This document shows positions 37,877-48,047 of a DNA stretch of 64,000 nt, one piece after another; the first letter of the stretch is position 1, and each line of letters begins with the position of its first letter. Below the pieces are notes generated by a model. The model saw only the letters and a program-made list of their open reading frames with translations, did no database searches and was not told where the DNA came from. The position numbers and the translations under genes were made by a program. Origin of the DNA: an uncultured Clostridia bacterium (GTDB lineage Bacteria > Bacillota > Clostridia > TANB77 > CAG-508); NCBI GenBank assembly GCA_934130085.1, contig CAKOXK010000009.1:1-64000 (forward strand), written 5' to 3'.

Positions 37877-39166
37877 ATGAAAGAATATAAAGAAAGAATT
37901 ATTGATAAAGAGATAACTAAGCAAATGAAAGTTGCTGGGGCAATCTTAGTTAGAGGCCCAAAATGGTGTGGCAAAACCACAACATGTAAACAACGTGCTA
38001 AAAGCTTTATTGAGCTTCAAGACGAAGAGGTTGATAATATAAATTCAAATGCTCTAAAACTTGCAGAAATAAAACCATCACTTTTACTTGAGGGTGCAAA
38101 ACCAAGATTAATTGATGAGTGGCAATTGGCTCCAAAAATATGGAATACAGTTAGACATTCTGTTGACGAATCAGGCAAGAAAGGAGAATATTTTTTAACA
38201 GGTTCGGCAACACCCAATGAACTTGATACTAAGAACTTGCATTCAGGAGCTGGCAGATTTGCATTTATTAACATGAAAACAATGTCACTATTTGAAAGTG
38301 GAGAATCAAATGGAAAGATTTCTCTATCAGACATTGTAAATGGAAATAGAAGAATTGACGGAGTAACAAGTGATATTACTTACGAGAAAATGGCATTTTT
38401 AATATGCAGGGGTGGATGGCCAGATATATTCAATTTTGAAAATGAGGAGGATTCATTAGAAATATCAAAAAACTATGTGAATGCAGTTTGTGAATCAGAT
38501 GTATCGAGGATTGATGGTGTATCAAGAAATCCTTTTTTAACAAGACAAATACTACAATCTTATGCAAGATTAGTATCAACTATTGAATCGAATCAAACTT
38601 TAATTGATGACGTTATTACAAATAATAATGATATATCAGATAGAACGATAATTGATTACATATCAGCATTAAAAAAACTATATATAATTGATGAAATCCC
38701 TGCATGGAACCCTAATATTAGAAGCAAAACTGCAATTAGAGCTACACCTAAAAAAAGTTTTGTAGATCCTTCGCTAGCAGCAGCATTACTTTCAATATCT
38801 CCAAAAGAATTAATGCTAGATCCAAATACGTATGGCTTATTATTTGAAAACCTTGTAGATAGGGACTTGAGTATATATATCAATTCAATTGGAGGAACAT
38901 TAAGCCATTATAGAGATAGATATGGACTAGAATGTGATGAGGTTGCACACTTTAACAATGGAAAGTACGGCTTAATAGAAACTAAAATTGGAAGCGAAAA
39001 ATCTATCGAAGAAGCGGAAAAACATTTACTAGAACTTAAAAAGTTAATAAGTGAAAATGATAAATTAAGAGAACCTGATTTTCTAATGATTATTACAAAC
39101 ACCAAAATGGCTTATACAACAGAAAATGATGTTATGGTTGTACCAATAGGATGCTTGAAGGATTGA
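37877..39166 (+). CDS. AAA_14/DUF4143 family ATPase
   Basis: 429-aa ATPase. Walker A GPKWCGKTT is at 27-35; IDEWQLAPKIWN and FLTGSATPNE are typical AAA_14 motifs; the C-terminal half is a DUF4143 domain (YGLLFENLVDRDLSIY, LECDEVAHFNNGKYGLIETKIG), which has a restriction-endonuclease-like fold. ATG 37877 with AGGAG at 37864-37868 is preferred; an in-frame ATG at 37853 overlaps the -10 box. Cellular role of the family is unclear; it is often patchily distributed. It stands alone between its promoter and the rimP promoter. Confidence 0.88.
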   Translation: MKEYKERIIDKEITKQMKVAGAILVRGPKWCGKTTTCKQRAKSFIELQDEEVDNINSNALKLAEIKPSLLLEGAKPRLIDEWQLAPKIWNTVRHSVDESGKKGEYFLTGSATPNELDTKNLHSGAGRFAFINMKTMSLFESGESNGKISLSDIVNGNRRIDGVTSDITYEKMAFLICRGGWPDIFNFENEEDSLEISKNYVNAVCESDVSRIDGVSRNPFLTRQILQSYARLVSTIESNQTLIDDVITNNNDISDRTIIDYISALKKLYIIDEIPAWNPNIRSKTAIRATPKKSFVDPSLAAALLSISPKELMLDPNTYGLLFENLVDRDLSIYINSIGGTLSHYRDRYGLECDEVAHFNNGKYGLIETKIGSEKSIEEAEKHLLELKKLISENDKLREPDFLMIITNTKMAYTTENDVMVVPIGCLKD

Positions 39167-39218
39167 AGTTATCAAATACGAGAAATGCATGTTACAGTTA
39201 ATTATTTTCGAAAAAATG

Positions 39219-39248
39219 TTGACATTTTAATAAAATTTGGTATATAAT
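39219..39248 (+). promoter_or_regulatory. Sigma-A-like promoter of the rimP-nusA-infB operon
   Basis: TTGACA (39219-39224), 18-nt spacer, TATAAT (39243-39248). The leader to the rimP ATG (39363) is about 105 nt and contains the palindrome at 39272. Confidence 0.75.
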
Positions 39249-39271
39249 AAAAACATACATAAAAGAGTTTG

Positions 39272-39306
39272 CAAAGAGTGGAAGTACTTCCACTCTTTGT
39301 ATTTTG
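39272..39306 (+). promoter_or_regulatory. Perfect 28-bp palindrome in the rimP leader, possible attenuator
   Basis: CAAAGAGTGGAAGT (39272-39285) is followed directly by its exact reverse complement (to 39299). The RNA would form a stem of about 12 bp with a tiny loop, then a weak U tract (TATTTTG). It starts about 18 nt after the predicted transcription start, so it acts on the rimP-nusA operon rather than ending the upstream gene only. Confidence 0.7.
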
Positions 39307-39362
39307 AAAAAAGTTTATAGGTACTACTTAAAACCTAAATAATATATGTATAGGATTTTTTT

Positions 39363-39815
39363 ATGACAAAAATTGAAGAAAATGTAAAAACACTTCTTGA
39401 GCCAATAATCAACAATCTAGGGTACAAAGTTTATGACATTATCTATGAAAAAGAAGGCAAAGATAATTACTTACGTATTTTTATTGATAAGGAAAATGGC
39501 ATAATTGATTTAAATGATTGTGAAAAGGTCAATAATGCAATTAATGATATTCTTGATGAAAAAGATTTGATCAAATCTAGCTATATGCTTGAGGTTTCGT
39601 CACCAGGATTAGAAAGAAGAATTAGAAACGATGAGCATTTAGAAATGAATATTTCAAAAGAAGTTGAAGTACATACATTTAAACCTATAGAAAACAGCAA
39701 AATAATTAAAGGTATTTTAAATTCATTTGATGATAATACTATAGAGGTTGATAGCCTTAGAATTGATAAAAGCAATATTGCTAGTATGAAAACAGTTTAT
39801 AATTGGGAGGATTAA
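39363..39815 (+). CDS. rimP: Ribosome maturation factor RimP
   Basis: 150-aa factor for 30S subunit maturation. It shows YLRIFIDKENGIIDLNDCEKVNNAI and LEVSSPGLERRI, both diagnostic. It is the first gene of the operon and lies 6 nt before nusA. The ribosome site is weak (AGGATTTTTT), which may keep output low. Confidence 0.95.
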   Translation: MTKIEENVKTLLEPIINNLGYKVYDIIYEKEGKDNYLRIFIDKENGIIDLNDCEKVNNAINDILDEKDLIKSSYMLEVSSPGLERRIRNDEHLEMNISKEVEVHTFKPIENSKIIKGILNSFDDNTIEVDSLRIDKSNIASMKTVYNWED

Positions 39816-39821
39816 TAAAAA

Positions 39822-41084
39822 ATGAAAAAGAAAGTTGCAAAGGTTGAAAATAAGGGAATTAATACAACAGAGCTAATTGAGGCTATGGATGAACTTGAGA
39901 AAAATAATGGAATAAAAAAAGAAACATTAATGGAATCAATTGAACAAGCTCTACTTGTAGCATATAAACGTAATTTTGATAGTACTGATGAAAATATTAA
40001 AGTAGTACTTGATAAAATTGATGGTCAAATGCATGTTTATCAAGAAAAAGATATAGTTGAAAATGTTGAAGATGATAAAAAAGAAATCTCACTTGATGAT
40101 GCTAAGAAAATTAATTCCTCATATATACTTGGAGATAAAGTTGAAATAGAGCTTATGCCTAAAGAATTTGGAAGAATAGCTGCACAAACTGCTCGTCAAG
40201 TTATAACACAAAAAATAAGAGAAGAGTCAAGAAACATTATATTTAATGAGTTTGCTGATAAAAAAGGAGAGATTATCACAGGACTAGTACAAAAAGCTGA
40301 TGGCGGAGCGGTTATACTTGACTTAGGCAAAATTGAAGGAATAATGCCAAAAAAAGAGCAAATTCCTACTGAAGAGTATCATGTAAATGATAAAATAAAA
40401 GCTTGCATAATTAAAGTTGAAAAGGGCGTAAAAGGTTCAACACAAATAATTTTATCAAGAGCAAGTACAGAGTTTGTTAGAAGGTTATTTGAGATTGAAA
40501 TTCCTGAGATTTATGAAGGAGTTATTGAAATAAAAAGCATTTCAAGGGAAGCTGGTTCAAGAAGTAAGGTTGCTGTATATTCTCCAAATCCTAATATTGA
40601 TCCAGTAGGTTCATGTGTTGGTCAAAAAGGTATACGTATTCAAAACATTATAAATGAGCTTAACGGAGAAAAAATTGATGTAATTGAGTGGAACGAAGAT
40701 CCATCAATATTCATATCAGCAGCACTTCTACCAGCAAGAGTACTTGCAGTTGATATTAGAGAAGATGAAAATTTTGCCCAAGTAATAGTTCCTGATGATG
40801 AATTATCACTTGCAATTGGAAAATCAGGACAAAATGCAAAACTAGCAGCTAGACTTACTAACTGGAAGATTGATATAAAGAGTGAATCACAATTCAGAGA
40901 AATGCTTGAAAAACAACAAGCAGATGAAGATGCTGATGAAAAAACAGAAGAAGAAGCTGCAAATGAAATAGAAAACGAAAACAGTGAAAAAGCAGAGCAA
41001 AATGATACTGTTGAAACTGAAGAAAATAATGAAGATTCATCTAATGAAAATGAAGAAGTAAATTCTTCTAATGATGAAAATTAA
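39822..41084 (+). CDS. nusA: Transcription termination/antitermination protein NusA
   Basis: RNA polymerase-binding factor, 420 aa. NusA N-terminal domain (ALLVAYKRNF), S1 domain (GEIITGLVQKADGGAVILDLG), then KH domains with GSRSKVAVYS, DPVGSCVGQKGIRIQNI and LAIGKSGQNAKLAARL. The C-terminus adds about 55 acidic Glu/Asn-rich residues. The genes for YlxR and the L7Ae-like YlxQ, usually found next, are missing; 123 nt separate nusA from infB. Confidence 0.96.
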   Translation: MKKKVAKVENKGINTTELIEAMDELEKNNGIKKETLMESIEQALLVAYKRNFDSTDENIKVVLDKIDGQMHVYQEKDIVENVEDDKKEISLDDAKKINSSYILGDKVEIELMPKEFGRIAAQTARQVITQKIREESRNIIFNEFADKKGEIITGLVQKADGGAVILDLGKIEGIMPKKEQIPTEEYHVNDKIKACIIKVEKGVKGSTQIILSRASTEFVRRLFEIEIPEIYEGVIEIKSISREAGSRSKVAVYSPNPNIDPVGSCVGQKGIRIQNIINELNGEKIDVIEWNEDPSIFISAALLPARVLAVDIREDENFAQVIVPDDELSLAIGKSGQNAKLAARLTNWKIDIKSESQFREMLEKQQADEDADEKTEEEAANEIENENSEKAEQNDTVETEENNEDSSNENEEVNSSNDEN

Positions 41085-41207
41085 GATAAAGAATGTAAGA
41101 AATAAATACATTTAATAAGTGCAATAAAACAAATTTTGGTTATATTATATTTATTTTGTAATAAAATATAAAAGATTTAATAAGGAGTTCAAAGAATTAG
41201 GGAAAGT

Positions 41208-44200
41208 ATGAAAAACGAAAAAACACCAAAAAAAGAAGATATTAAAACAACTGGCCAAGTTATTATCAGAAGAGAAGTTATAGTAAATGATGATGATAAG
41301 AAAAATGATGAAAAAGAACTAAAAAATAATAAGAGCGATATCGGCTTTACACAAAGAAGAAATAAAAATTATAATATTGTGTACAGAGAGAAGCCTACAA
41401 AGCCTATGACTGTAAGTGAGCTTTTTGGAATTAAGCCTAAAAAAGATGCAAAGAAAGAAAACTCGGCAAAAGTTACTACTGCGAGTGATTTAAAAGAAGA
41501 TGCTAAGGTAACAAGTGAAAAAAGCGAGGAATCATCTTTACTTACAAATAAAGATGAAAAGAAGGTCGTATCTAAAAATGTTTCTGAAAGAGACGTAATA
41601 GTTGCTGAGAATAAAAATGATTTTAATGCAAACAATGAGAGCAATAAAAAAACTAGTACAAATGTTAATGAGAATTCTAATGTTAAAGTAAGTACTGTTG
41701 TTAAAGAGGCTGCTAATGCAAACGTAAATGCGAAGGCAAGTGATAATACTAGTGCAAGTAGTAATGTTAGTGTTAATGCTGATAATACTAATGCCAATTC
41801 AAATATAAAAAGCAATATAGAAGCATCTAAAATCGAAAGTGCGGATAGTAATAGTGCCAAAAATTCAAATGCAAGTCAACATTCAAATAGTAATTTGAAT
41901 TTAGAAACTGATGCAAACTCAGGAATTAAAAATGAGCAAAAAACAAATTCTCAATTTAATGCAAAAAATAATACAAATTTATCTAATAGAGAATTCGGAA
42001 GAGATTCAAGAGGTAACTTTGGAAGAGGCAATGCACAAGGAAACGCCTACTCTCAAAACGGATATCAAAGAAGAGAAAATGGCTATTCTAATGGAAATTC
42101 ACAATCAGGCAGAGATTTTCAAAGAAATAGGAACTCATCATTCAATAATAGAAATTCAGGCTTTAGAAGTAATGGATACAACAGAAATTCTGATTCTAAT
42201 TCGTTTAATGGATCAAATTCTTCTAACGGCTTCAATAGACAGGGTGGCTTCCAAAGAAATGGCTTTAGAAATGATCAAAGACAAAGCGATAATAGACAAT
42301 CTAATTTCCAATCAGGAAAAAGACCATTTGGCAATAATAATTCCTTCCAAAAACGTTCTTTTGAAAAGAATTTAAATGATATTGTGTCAACTGAATTTAC
42401 TGAGAAAGATAATAAAAAAGATTATGCTACAAAAATAATTGATAAGCAAAAAGCAAATCGTAATTTTGATGATAAAAAGAAAAATTCTAAGAACAGAAGA
42501 TTATCAGAGGAAGAAGATTATAGCGAAGATAAACTACGTAATTTAAAGCAAGTTGATAAGTTATCAAATATGTTTGAAGACCAAGAAGGTGGAATGCTTG
42601 ATTATTATGATTTAACAACTGCTAGAGGAAAGAAGAATAAGAAAGGTAAAAAGAAAGATGAGCCAAGAAAGCAAAAGATTTTTGAGCTTAAATCAATTAT
42701 AATACCTGAGCATATTTCTGTAAAAGATTTAGCAACAGAGTTAAAGAAAACTAGCGCAGAAATAATTAAAAAACTTCTTGAACTAGGAATTATGGCTAAC
42801 ATCAATCAAGACCTTGATTTTGATACTGCATATCTTGTTGCAGATAGCTATGGAGTAACGGCTACAAAGAAAGAAGTTGTAAAAGACGAAGATATATTAT
42901 TTGATGATTCTGAAGACAAAGAAGAAGATTTATTACCACGTCCACCTGTAGTTTGTGTTATGGGTCACGTTGACCATGGTAAAACATCACTTCTTGATGC
43001 AATTAGAAAAACAAATGTTATTGAGGGAGAAGCTGGAGGAATTACTCAGCATATTGGTGCTTACAAAGTAAATGCAAATGGTAGAGAAATTACTTTCCTT
43101 GATACACCAGGTCATGAGGCTTTCACAAGCATGCGTGCTAGAGGTGCACAAATTACTGATATTGCAATACTTGTTGTTGCAGCTGATGATGGTGTAATGC
43201 CACAAACAATAGAAGCTATAAATCATGCTAAAGCAGCAGGAATACCAATAATTGTTGCCATCAATAAAATAGATTTACCAGGTGCAAATATTGAAAAAGT
43301 TAAACAAGAATTAATGAAGTATGAACTTGTTCCAGAAGAATGGGGTGGAGATACAATCTTTGTTCCTATATCAGCTAAGAAGGGAATAAACATTGATAAT
43401 TTACTTGAGATGGTACTTCTTGTTGCTGATATGCAAAACCTAAGAGCAAATCCTAATAAACAATCTAAAGGTACAGTTATAGAGGCAAGACTTGATAGAA
43501 CCCAAGGCCCAATTGCATCAGTACTTGTTCAAAGAGGAACATTAAATGTAGGTGATACAATTATACTTGGAACATCAATTGGTAAAATTAGAACAATGAC
43601 AAATGATAAAGGCAAAAAGGTTAAAGAAGCAGGTCCATCAACTCCGGTTGAAATTACAGGTTTAAGCGCAGTGCCAGAGGCAGGAGACGTGTTCTATGAG
43701 GTTAAGAATGAAAAGGTTGCAAAACATCTAATCGAAAAGAGAAAATTAGAGAGCCGTGAGAAATCTATTGCAAATGATAATGCAGTTACACTTGATAATT
43801 TATTTGAAAAAATGGAAAGTGAAGAATTAAAACAGCTTAATGTTATTGCAAAAGCTGATGTTCAAGGTACAGCAGAGGCATTAAAATCATCACTTGAAAA
43901 ATTATCAAATGATGAAGTAAGAGTAAAAGTATTACACTCAAGTGCTGGTGGTGTTACAGAATCAGATGTGGAACTTGCAAAAGCTGCAAATGCAATTATT
44001 ATTGCATTCAATGTCAGACCTGTTGGTTCAGCTAAGAAAGTTGCTGAAAAAGAGGGAGTTGAAATAAAACAATACTCTGTAATTTATCAAGCATTAGAAG
44101 ATGTTGAAAATGCAATGAAGGGAATGCTTGAACCAATTTACCACGAAATTACTCTTGGAAATGCAGAAGTTAGACAGACATTTAAAATCACAAATGTTGG

Positions 44201-44435
44201 AACAATTGCAGGTTGCTACGTTACTGATGGTAAAGTTGCAAGAAATGCTGGTGTTAGAGTAATCAGAGATGGAGTTGTAATTCATGAAGGAAAACTTGTA
44301 TCATTAAAGAGATTTAAAGATGATGCTAAAGAAGTTTCAAATGGCTTCGAGTGTGGTGTTCAAATTGAAGGATTTGATGATTTACAAGTTGGAGATACAA
44401 TTGAAGCATACATCAAAGAAGAAGTAAAGAGATAA
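41208..44435 (+). CDS. infB: Translation initiation factor IF-2
   Basis: GTPase that brings initiator tRNA to the ribosome. At 1075 aa it is long: residues about 60-400 are a low-complexity region rich in Asn, Ser, Lys and later Gly/Arg/Phe ([15 protein letters not shown]). Then the IF2 N-domain, the G domain with GHVDHGKT at 586-593, DTPGHE and NKID, and the conserved C-terminal domains. AGGGAAAG is directly upstream of ATG 41208, while AAGGAG at 41183 is 20 nt away, so the start is a little uncertain. Confidence 0.96.
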   Translation: MKNEKTPKKEDIKTTGQVIIRREVIVNDDDKKNDEKELKNNKSDIGFTQRRNKNYNIVYREKPTKPMTVSELFGIKPKKDAKKENSAKVTTASDLKEDAKVTSEKSEESSLLTNKDEKKVVSKNVSERDVIVAENKNDFNANNESNKKTSTNVNENSNVKVSTVVKEAANANVNAKASDNTSASSNVSVNADNTNANSNIKSNIEASKIESADSNSAKNSNASQHSNSNLNLETDANSGIKNEQKTNSQFNAKNNTNLSNREFGRDSRGNFGRGNAQGNAYSQNGYQRRENGYSNGNSQSGRDFQRNRNSSFNNRNSGFRSNGYNRNSDSNSFNGSNSSNGFNRQGGFQRNGFRNDQRQSDNRQSNFQSGKRPFGNNNSFQKRSFEKNLNDIVSTEFTEKDNKKDYATKIIDKQKANRNFDDKKKNSKNRRLSEEEDYSEDKLRNLKQVDKLSNMFEDQEGGMLDYYDLTTARGKKNKKGKKKDEPRKQKIFELKSIIIPEHISVKDLATELKKTSAEIIKKLLELGIMANINQDLDFDTAYLVADSYGVTATKKEVVKDEDILFDDSEDKEEDLLPRPPVVCVMGHVDHGKTSLLDAIRKTNVIEGEAGGITQHIGAYKVNANGREITFLDTPGHEAFTSMRARGAQITDIAILVVAADDGVMPQTIEAINHAKAAGIPIIVAINKIDLPGANIEKVKQELMKYELVPEEWGGDTIFVPISAKKGINIDNLLEMVLLVADMQNLRANPNKQSKGTVIEARLDRTQGPIASVLVQRGTLNVGDTIILGTSIGKIRTMTNDKGKKVKEAGPSTPVEITGLSAVPEAGDVFYEVKNEKVAKHLIEKRKLESREKSIANDNAVTLDNLFEKMESEELKQLNVIAKADVQGTAEALKSSLEKLSNDEVRVKVLHSSAGGVTESDVELAKAANAIIIAFNVRPVGSAKKVAEKEGVEIKQYSVIYQALEDVENAMKGMLEPIYHEITLGNAEVRQTFKITNVGTIAGCYVTDGKVARNAGVRVIRDGVVIHEGKLVSLKRFKDDAKEVSNGFECGVQIEGFDDLQVGDTIEAYIKEEVKR

Positions 44436-44451
44436 TTGAAAGGAATAGAAA

Positions 44452-44808
44452 ATGCAAAAGAATTCTAATAGACTAGGCAGAGTCAATGAAGAATTAAAAA
44501 AAGAAATAAGCCACGTTATTAATTTTGAATTAGAAAATTCAAAAGTTACAGGAATGGTTTCAGTTACAAGAGTAAAAATTACACCTGATTTAAGATATGC
44601 AAAAGTGTATGTAAGCATATTTAATGCAAAGAGCAAGGAAAAAACATTAGAAGGCTTGAAAGAATCATCAAAGTTTATAAGATCAAGAGTTGCAAATACA
44701 GTAAATTTACGTATAACACCAGAGCTTGTTTTTGTATATGATGATTCAGAAGAACAAGGAGAGAGAATAGACAGAATACTTGCTGAGCTAAAAAAAGAAA
44801 GGAAATAA
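44452..44808 (+). CDS. rbfA: Ribosome-binding factor A
   Basis: 118-aa KH-like factor for 30S maturation and cold adaptation. RLGRVNEELKKEISHVI, VSVTRVKITPDLRYAKVYVS and LRITPELVFVYDDS are typical. It lies between infB (16 nt) and the nrnA-like gene (1 nt). Its last codons, AAAGAAAGGAAATAAT, provide the ribosome site for the next gene. Confidence 0.95.
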   Translation: MQKNSNRLGRVNEELKKEISHVINFELENSKVTGMVSVTRVKITPDLRYAKVYVSIFNAKSKEKTLEGLKESSKFIRSRVANTVNLRITPELVFVYDDSEEQGERIDRILAELKKERK

Positions 44809-44809
44809 T

Positions 44810-45766
44810 ATGTCAACTTTAGATGAAATTTTAAAAGAAATAAATAAGGCAGAAAACATTGTACTACTTGTTCACGAGAATCCTGATGGAGATGCATTAG
44901 GCTCCGGAGTTGCAATGTATAAAGAGTTAAAACGACTTGGTAAAAATGTGGAACTAATAGTTCCAAAATATCCTAGAATATATGAGAATTTACTTGACTT
45001 AAAAGAATGTACCTCTAAAGAAGGTACCAAAAAAACTTATGATTTAGCAATGTCACTTGATTGTGCAAATATAAAACTATTAAATGGTTGGTCTAATTAT
45101 TTTGAAGATGCAACAGAAAAGATAGTAATAGATCATCACTCAACAAATTCAATGTTTGGAGACTTAAATTACGTTGATTTAAGTGCTCCAGCATGCACGC
45201 AGGTTGTATACACAATGTTTAAATATTACGGATGGAAAATAGACCAAGAAATTGGAACAGCTTTAATGACAGGAATTATAACTGATACAGGTGGATTTCA
45301 ATATTCAGGAGTATCAAAAGAAACATTTCATATTGCCTCAGAATTATTAGACTCTGGAGTTAACATATCAAAAATATATAAACAAGCACTTGAAACACAT
45401 ACAAGAACAAGTTTTGAACTAAAGAAACTTGCACTTGAAAGAATGGAATTTCTTGAAGATGGAAAAGTTACATTTACATACATAACTAAAGAAGATGAAA
45501 AAAACGTAAATGCTGAAAATGGTGATTATGAAGGAATAGTAAACGAAGGCAGAAACATTGAAGGTGTTGAAGTATCAATCTTCTTACATGAACTTGATAA
45601 TGGATTTAAAGCATCATTAAGAGCAAATAACTATGTAAATGTTTCAGATGTATGTCTAATGTTTGGCGGTGGTGGACACTTAAGAGCTGCAGGAGCAACA
45701 ATGCAAGGAACACCACAAGAAATTAAGAAAAAAGTATTAGCAGAAGTAAAAAGACAATTAAAATAA
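44810..45766 (+). CDS. nrnA: DHH-family bifunctional oligoribonuclease/pAp phosphatase NrnA-like
   Basis: 318-aa DHH/DHHA1 phosphoesterase that degrades short RNAs and 3',5'-pAp. The DHH motif is in IDHHSTNSMFGDLNYVD; other metal residues are in HENPDGDALGS and SLDCAN; DHHA1 ends with MFGGGGHLRAAGATM. It is in the position usual for this operon in Bacillota, between rbfA and truB. Confidence 0.93.
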   Translation: MSTLDEILKEINKAENIVLLVHENPDGDALGSGVAMYKELKRLGKNVELIVPKYPRIYENLLDLKECTSKEGTKKTYDLAMSLDCANIKLLNGWSNYFEDATEKIVIDHHSTNSMFGDLNYVDLSAPACTQVVYTMFKYYGWKIDQEIGTALMTGIITDTGGFQYSGVSKETFHIASELLDSGVNISKIYKQALETHTRTSFELKKLALERMEFLEDGKVTFTYITKEDEKNVNAENGDYEGIVNEGRNIEGVEVSIFLHELDNGFKASLRANNYVNVSDVCLMFGGGGHLRAAGATMQGTPQEIKKKVLAEVKRQLK

Positions 45767-45783
45767 TAAGAAAAGGAATTTGT

Positions 45784-46725
45784 ATGGACGGCTTATTAAT
45801 TGTAGATAAAAAAGAAGGAATCACATCATTTGACGTCATAAGAAATGTACGAAAAGAGTACAATATAAAAAAGGTTGGACATATCGGAACTCTTGATCCA
45901 TTGGCATCAGGAGTTCTTCCTGTATTAATAGGAAAAGCAACCAAACTTTCAGACTATTTAATGATGCATGATAAAGAATATATTGCAAAAATTATCTTGG
46001 GCAAAAAAACATCAACGGGTGACAGAGAAGGAAATGTAATAGAAGAAAAAGAAATAGAAAAAAGCAAAATATCAAAAGAAAATATAGAAGCAGTTTTAAA
46101 TAGCTTTCTAGGAGAGAGCTATCAGATACCACCAATGTATTCAGCAATAAAGGTAAATGGAAAAAAACTTTATGAACTTGCAAGAGAGAACAAAGAAATA
46201 GAAAGAACACCAAGAAAAATAAACATTGCAAAAATAGAACTATTAAAGATAGAAAACGTAAACGTAAATGAAAATGCAAACTTAAGTTGGCAAAGTATAG
46301 AAATAACCTACAAAGTACAATGCTCAAAGGGAACTTATATAAGAACACTTTCAGAGGACATAGCAGAGAAACTAGGCACAGTTGGTTATATGAGTTATTT
46401 AAGAAGAACAAGAGTAGGAGATTTTAAAATAGAAGATGCAGGAAAACTTATTGATATGGAAAACATTATAAACAATATACCTAAATATCAAATTAAAGAA
46501 AAAAACATAAGCCAATTAATAAATGGAGTGAAGGTAAGAAAGCAACAAGAAAACAACATAAATGTTGAAAAAAATAATAAAAACATAGAGAATAAAAAGC
46601 AAGATGCAAAGGAAAATGTAAAGGAAAATGCACTTTGCAAATTATATTGTAATAATAAATTCATAGGCTATGGAATATCAGAAGGAGAATTTGTAAAACG
46701 CGACATATTGGTGGAATGTTGCTAA
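45784..46725 (+). CDS. truB: tRNA pseudouridine(55) synthase TruB
   Basis: Makes pseudouridine 55 in the tRNA T loop. The catalytic aspartate is D38 in GHIGTLDPLASG; YQIPPMYSAIKVNGKKLYELAR and SKGTYIRTLSEDI are family motifs. 313 aa, with an Asn/Lys-rich insertion near residues 255-280 (about nt 46546-46620). It is the last gene of the operon; ribF, the usual next gene, is absent and the DGR begins 158 nt downstream. Confidence 0.95.
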   Translation: MDGLLIVDKKEGITSFDVIRNVRKEYNIKKVGHIGTLDPLASGVLPVLIGKATKLSDYLMMHDKEYIAKIILGKKTSTGDREGNVIEEKEIEKSKISKENIEAVLNSFLGESYQIPPMYSAIKVNGKKLYELARENKEIERTPRKINIAKIELLKIENVNVNENANLSWQSIEITYKVQCSKGTYIRTLSEDIAEKLGTVGYMSYLRRTRVGDFKIEDAGKLIDMENIINNIPKYQIKEKNISQLINGVKVRKQQENNINVEKNNKNIENKKQDAKENVKENALCKLYCNNKFIGYGISEGEFVKRDILVECC

Positions 46726-46838
46726 ACAAAAAATAACATAAACATATAAGTATAAAATCTAAATATTTATAGGCATATAATTTAAATAATCTATTACAAC
46801 TAAAAATATAATATAAAGAAATATAATAGAATAAAAAC

Positions 46839-46880
46839 AAGGAAGAACTCTAGATACTATTTGGTTCTTCCTTTATTTTA
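46839..46880 (+). terminator. Terminator shared by truB and the DGR reverse transcriptase gene
   Basis: AAGGAAGAAC (46839-46848) pairs with GTTCTTCCTT (46864-46873), 15-nt loop, then TATTTTA. The convergent arrangement and preceding A run suggest it also ends minus-strand transcription. Confidence 0.85.
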
Positions 46881-46883
46881 AGT

Positions 46884-48047
46884 TTATTGGGTTTTATTAC
46901 TATTACTATTATTATTATTGTTGTTGTTACTATCATTACTATTAATATCTTCTTCACAGTGATATTTTTGTGAATCTTCAATTAGGTTATTATACATTTG
47001 CTCAGATGCTCTATTATTCAACAAAAAGTCGCACTTTTCAATCATTCTTTTCTCAAGATTGTATGAATTACAGTGAGAAGCATGGCCTCTCCAAGAATTA
47101 AATTGTTGCATCGTATGAAAAATGTTAAGCGTATGTTCTTTATATTTTTTATTCCACTTTTTAATGTTACGATGTATTTTCTTCTTTGAAGAATTACGTA
47201 AAAGCAAATGAGTGGGGAAAATTCTATATCCACAAAAATTCACACCCATTTTACATGGATAATAACGTGACTTCTGATTTAGCTCTAAATGTAAATTTTG
47301 AGCTAGAAAATCTTGAATAGTTTCTTTTAATTTTATAGCACTTTCTTTGTTTTCACATAGCAAAACAAAATCATCCATATAGCGTACATAGTAATGAATG
47401 CGAAGCGTACGTTTTATGAATTGGTCTAATTCATTTAAATAAATATTAGCAAAATATTGGCTTGTGTAGTTACCAATTGGAATGCCCACAGATGTTGGAA
47501 AAGGTCTGTTTTCAAAAATGAGTTGATAAGTAAATTTTAATAATGCCTTGTCACTTATATACTTTTTTAATATGTTAAATAAAATATTAGTATCAATGCT
47601 ATAAAAGTATTTTCTTATATCACATTTTAAGATGTAATAATCTTTATGATTTACCTGATACTTTCTCATCATTTTCTGCAAACATAAGGCTGATTTGTGA
47701 GTACCTCTATCAGGTAAACACGCAAAAGTTGAACTGATAAATTTAGGCATAATATATGGCTTTACAAATTCTTCAACATACCACTGATGAACGATTCTAT
47801 CTCTATAAGGTAGTGCATGAATTGTTCTTTCTTTAGGTTCATATACTTTAAATGAATGATATTTCCCAACATGGAATGTATTTTTTTTAATACTATTGAC
47901 TAGATTTACAATATTACTTTCAAGGTTTAAGTCAAATCTAAGGACTTCGTTTTTATACATTTTTTGTCTTTTAGCTCTATTATGAGCGCTAACAAAGTTA
48001 TCGAAGGTTAATTTATCATAAAAAATATTTTTTATCGTTTTTGACAT
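46884..48047 (-). CDS. DGR reverse transcriptase
   Basis: 387-aa reverse transcriptase of a diversity-generating retroelement; it copies the template RNA with errors at adenines. The catalytic YMDD is at 223-226, an upstream aspartate at D143 (CDIRKYF), and IGNYTSQ at 191-197 is the DGR-type motif 4 (SQ instead of the SP of most retroelements). Start ATG 48047 follows AGGAGG on the minus strand and gives the usual N-terminus; an in-frame ATG at 48077 overlaps avd more deeply. The C-terminus is a run of Asn/Ser from a trinucleotide repeat. It overlaps avd by 16 nt. Confidence 0.95.
   Translation of the reverse strand: MSKTIKNIFYDKLTFDNFVSAHNRAKRQKMYKNEVLRFDLNLESNIVNLVNSIKKNTFHVGKYHSFKVYEPKERTIHALPYRDRIVHQWYVEEFVKPYIMPKFISSTFACLPDRGTHKSALCLQKMMRKYQVNHKDYYILKCDIRKYFYSIDTNILFNILKKYISDKALLKFTYQLIFENRPFPTSVGIPIGNYTSQYFANIYLNELDQFIKRTLRIHYYVRYMDDFVLLCENKESAIKLKETIQDFLAQNLHLELNQKSRYYPCKMGVNFCGYRIFPTHLLLRNSSKKKIHRNIKKWNKKYKEHTLNIFHTMQQFNSWRGHASHCNSYNLEKRMIEKCDFLLNNRASEQMYNNLIEDSQKYHCEEDINSNDSNNNNNNNSNSNKTQ
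46895..46945 (-). repeat. Trinucleotide microsatellite at the 3' end of the RT gene
   Basis: TTA/TTG/ACT triplets on the plus strand (46895-46945) encode the SNDSNNNNNNNSNSN tail of the reverse transcriptase. Slippage would change tail length but not frame. Confidence 0.85.

Noticed and set aside
41369..41860. 163-codon open frame on the minus strand
   Set aside because: Antisense of the low-complexity IF-2 N-terminus; Leu/Ser/Thr-rich artefact.
44382..44966. 194-codon minus-strand open frame over rbfA
   Set aside because: Overlaps three real plus-strand genes; no ribosome site or recognisable domain.
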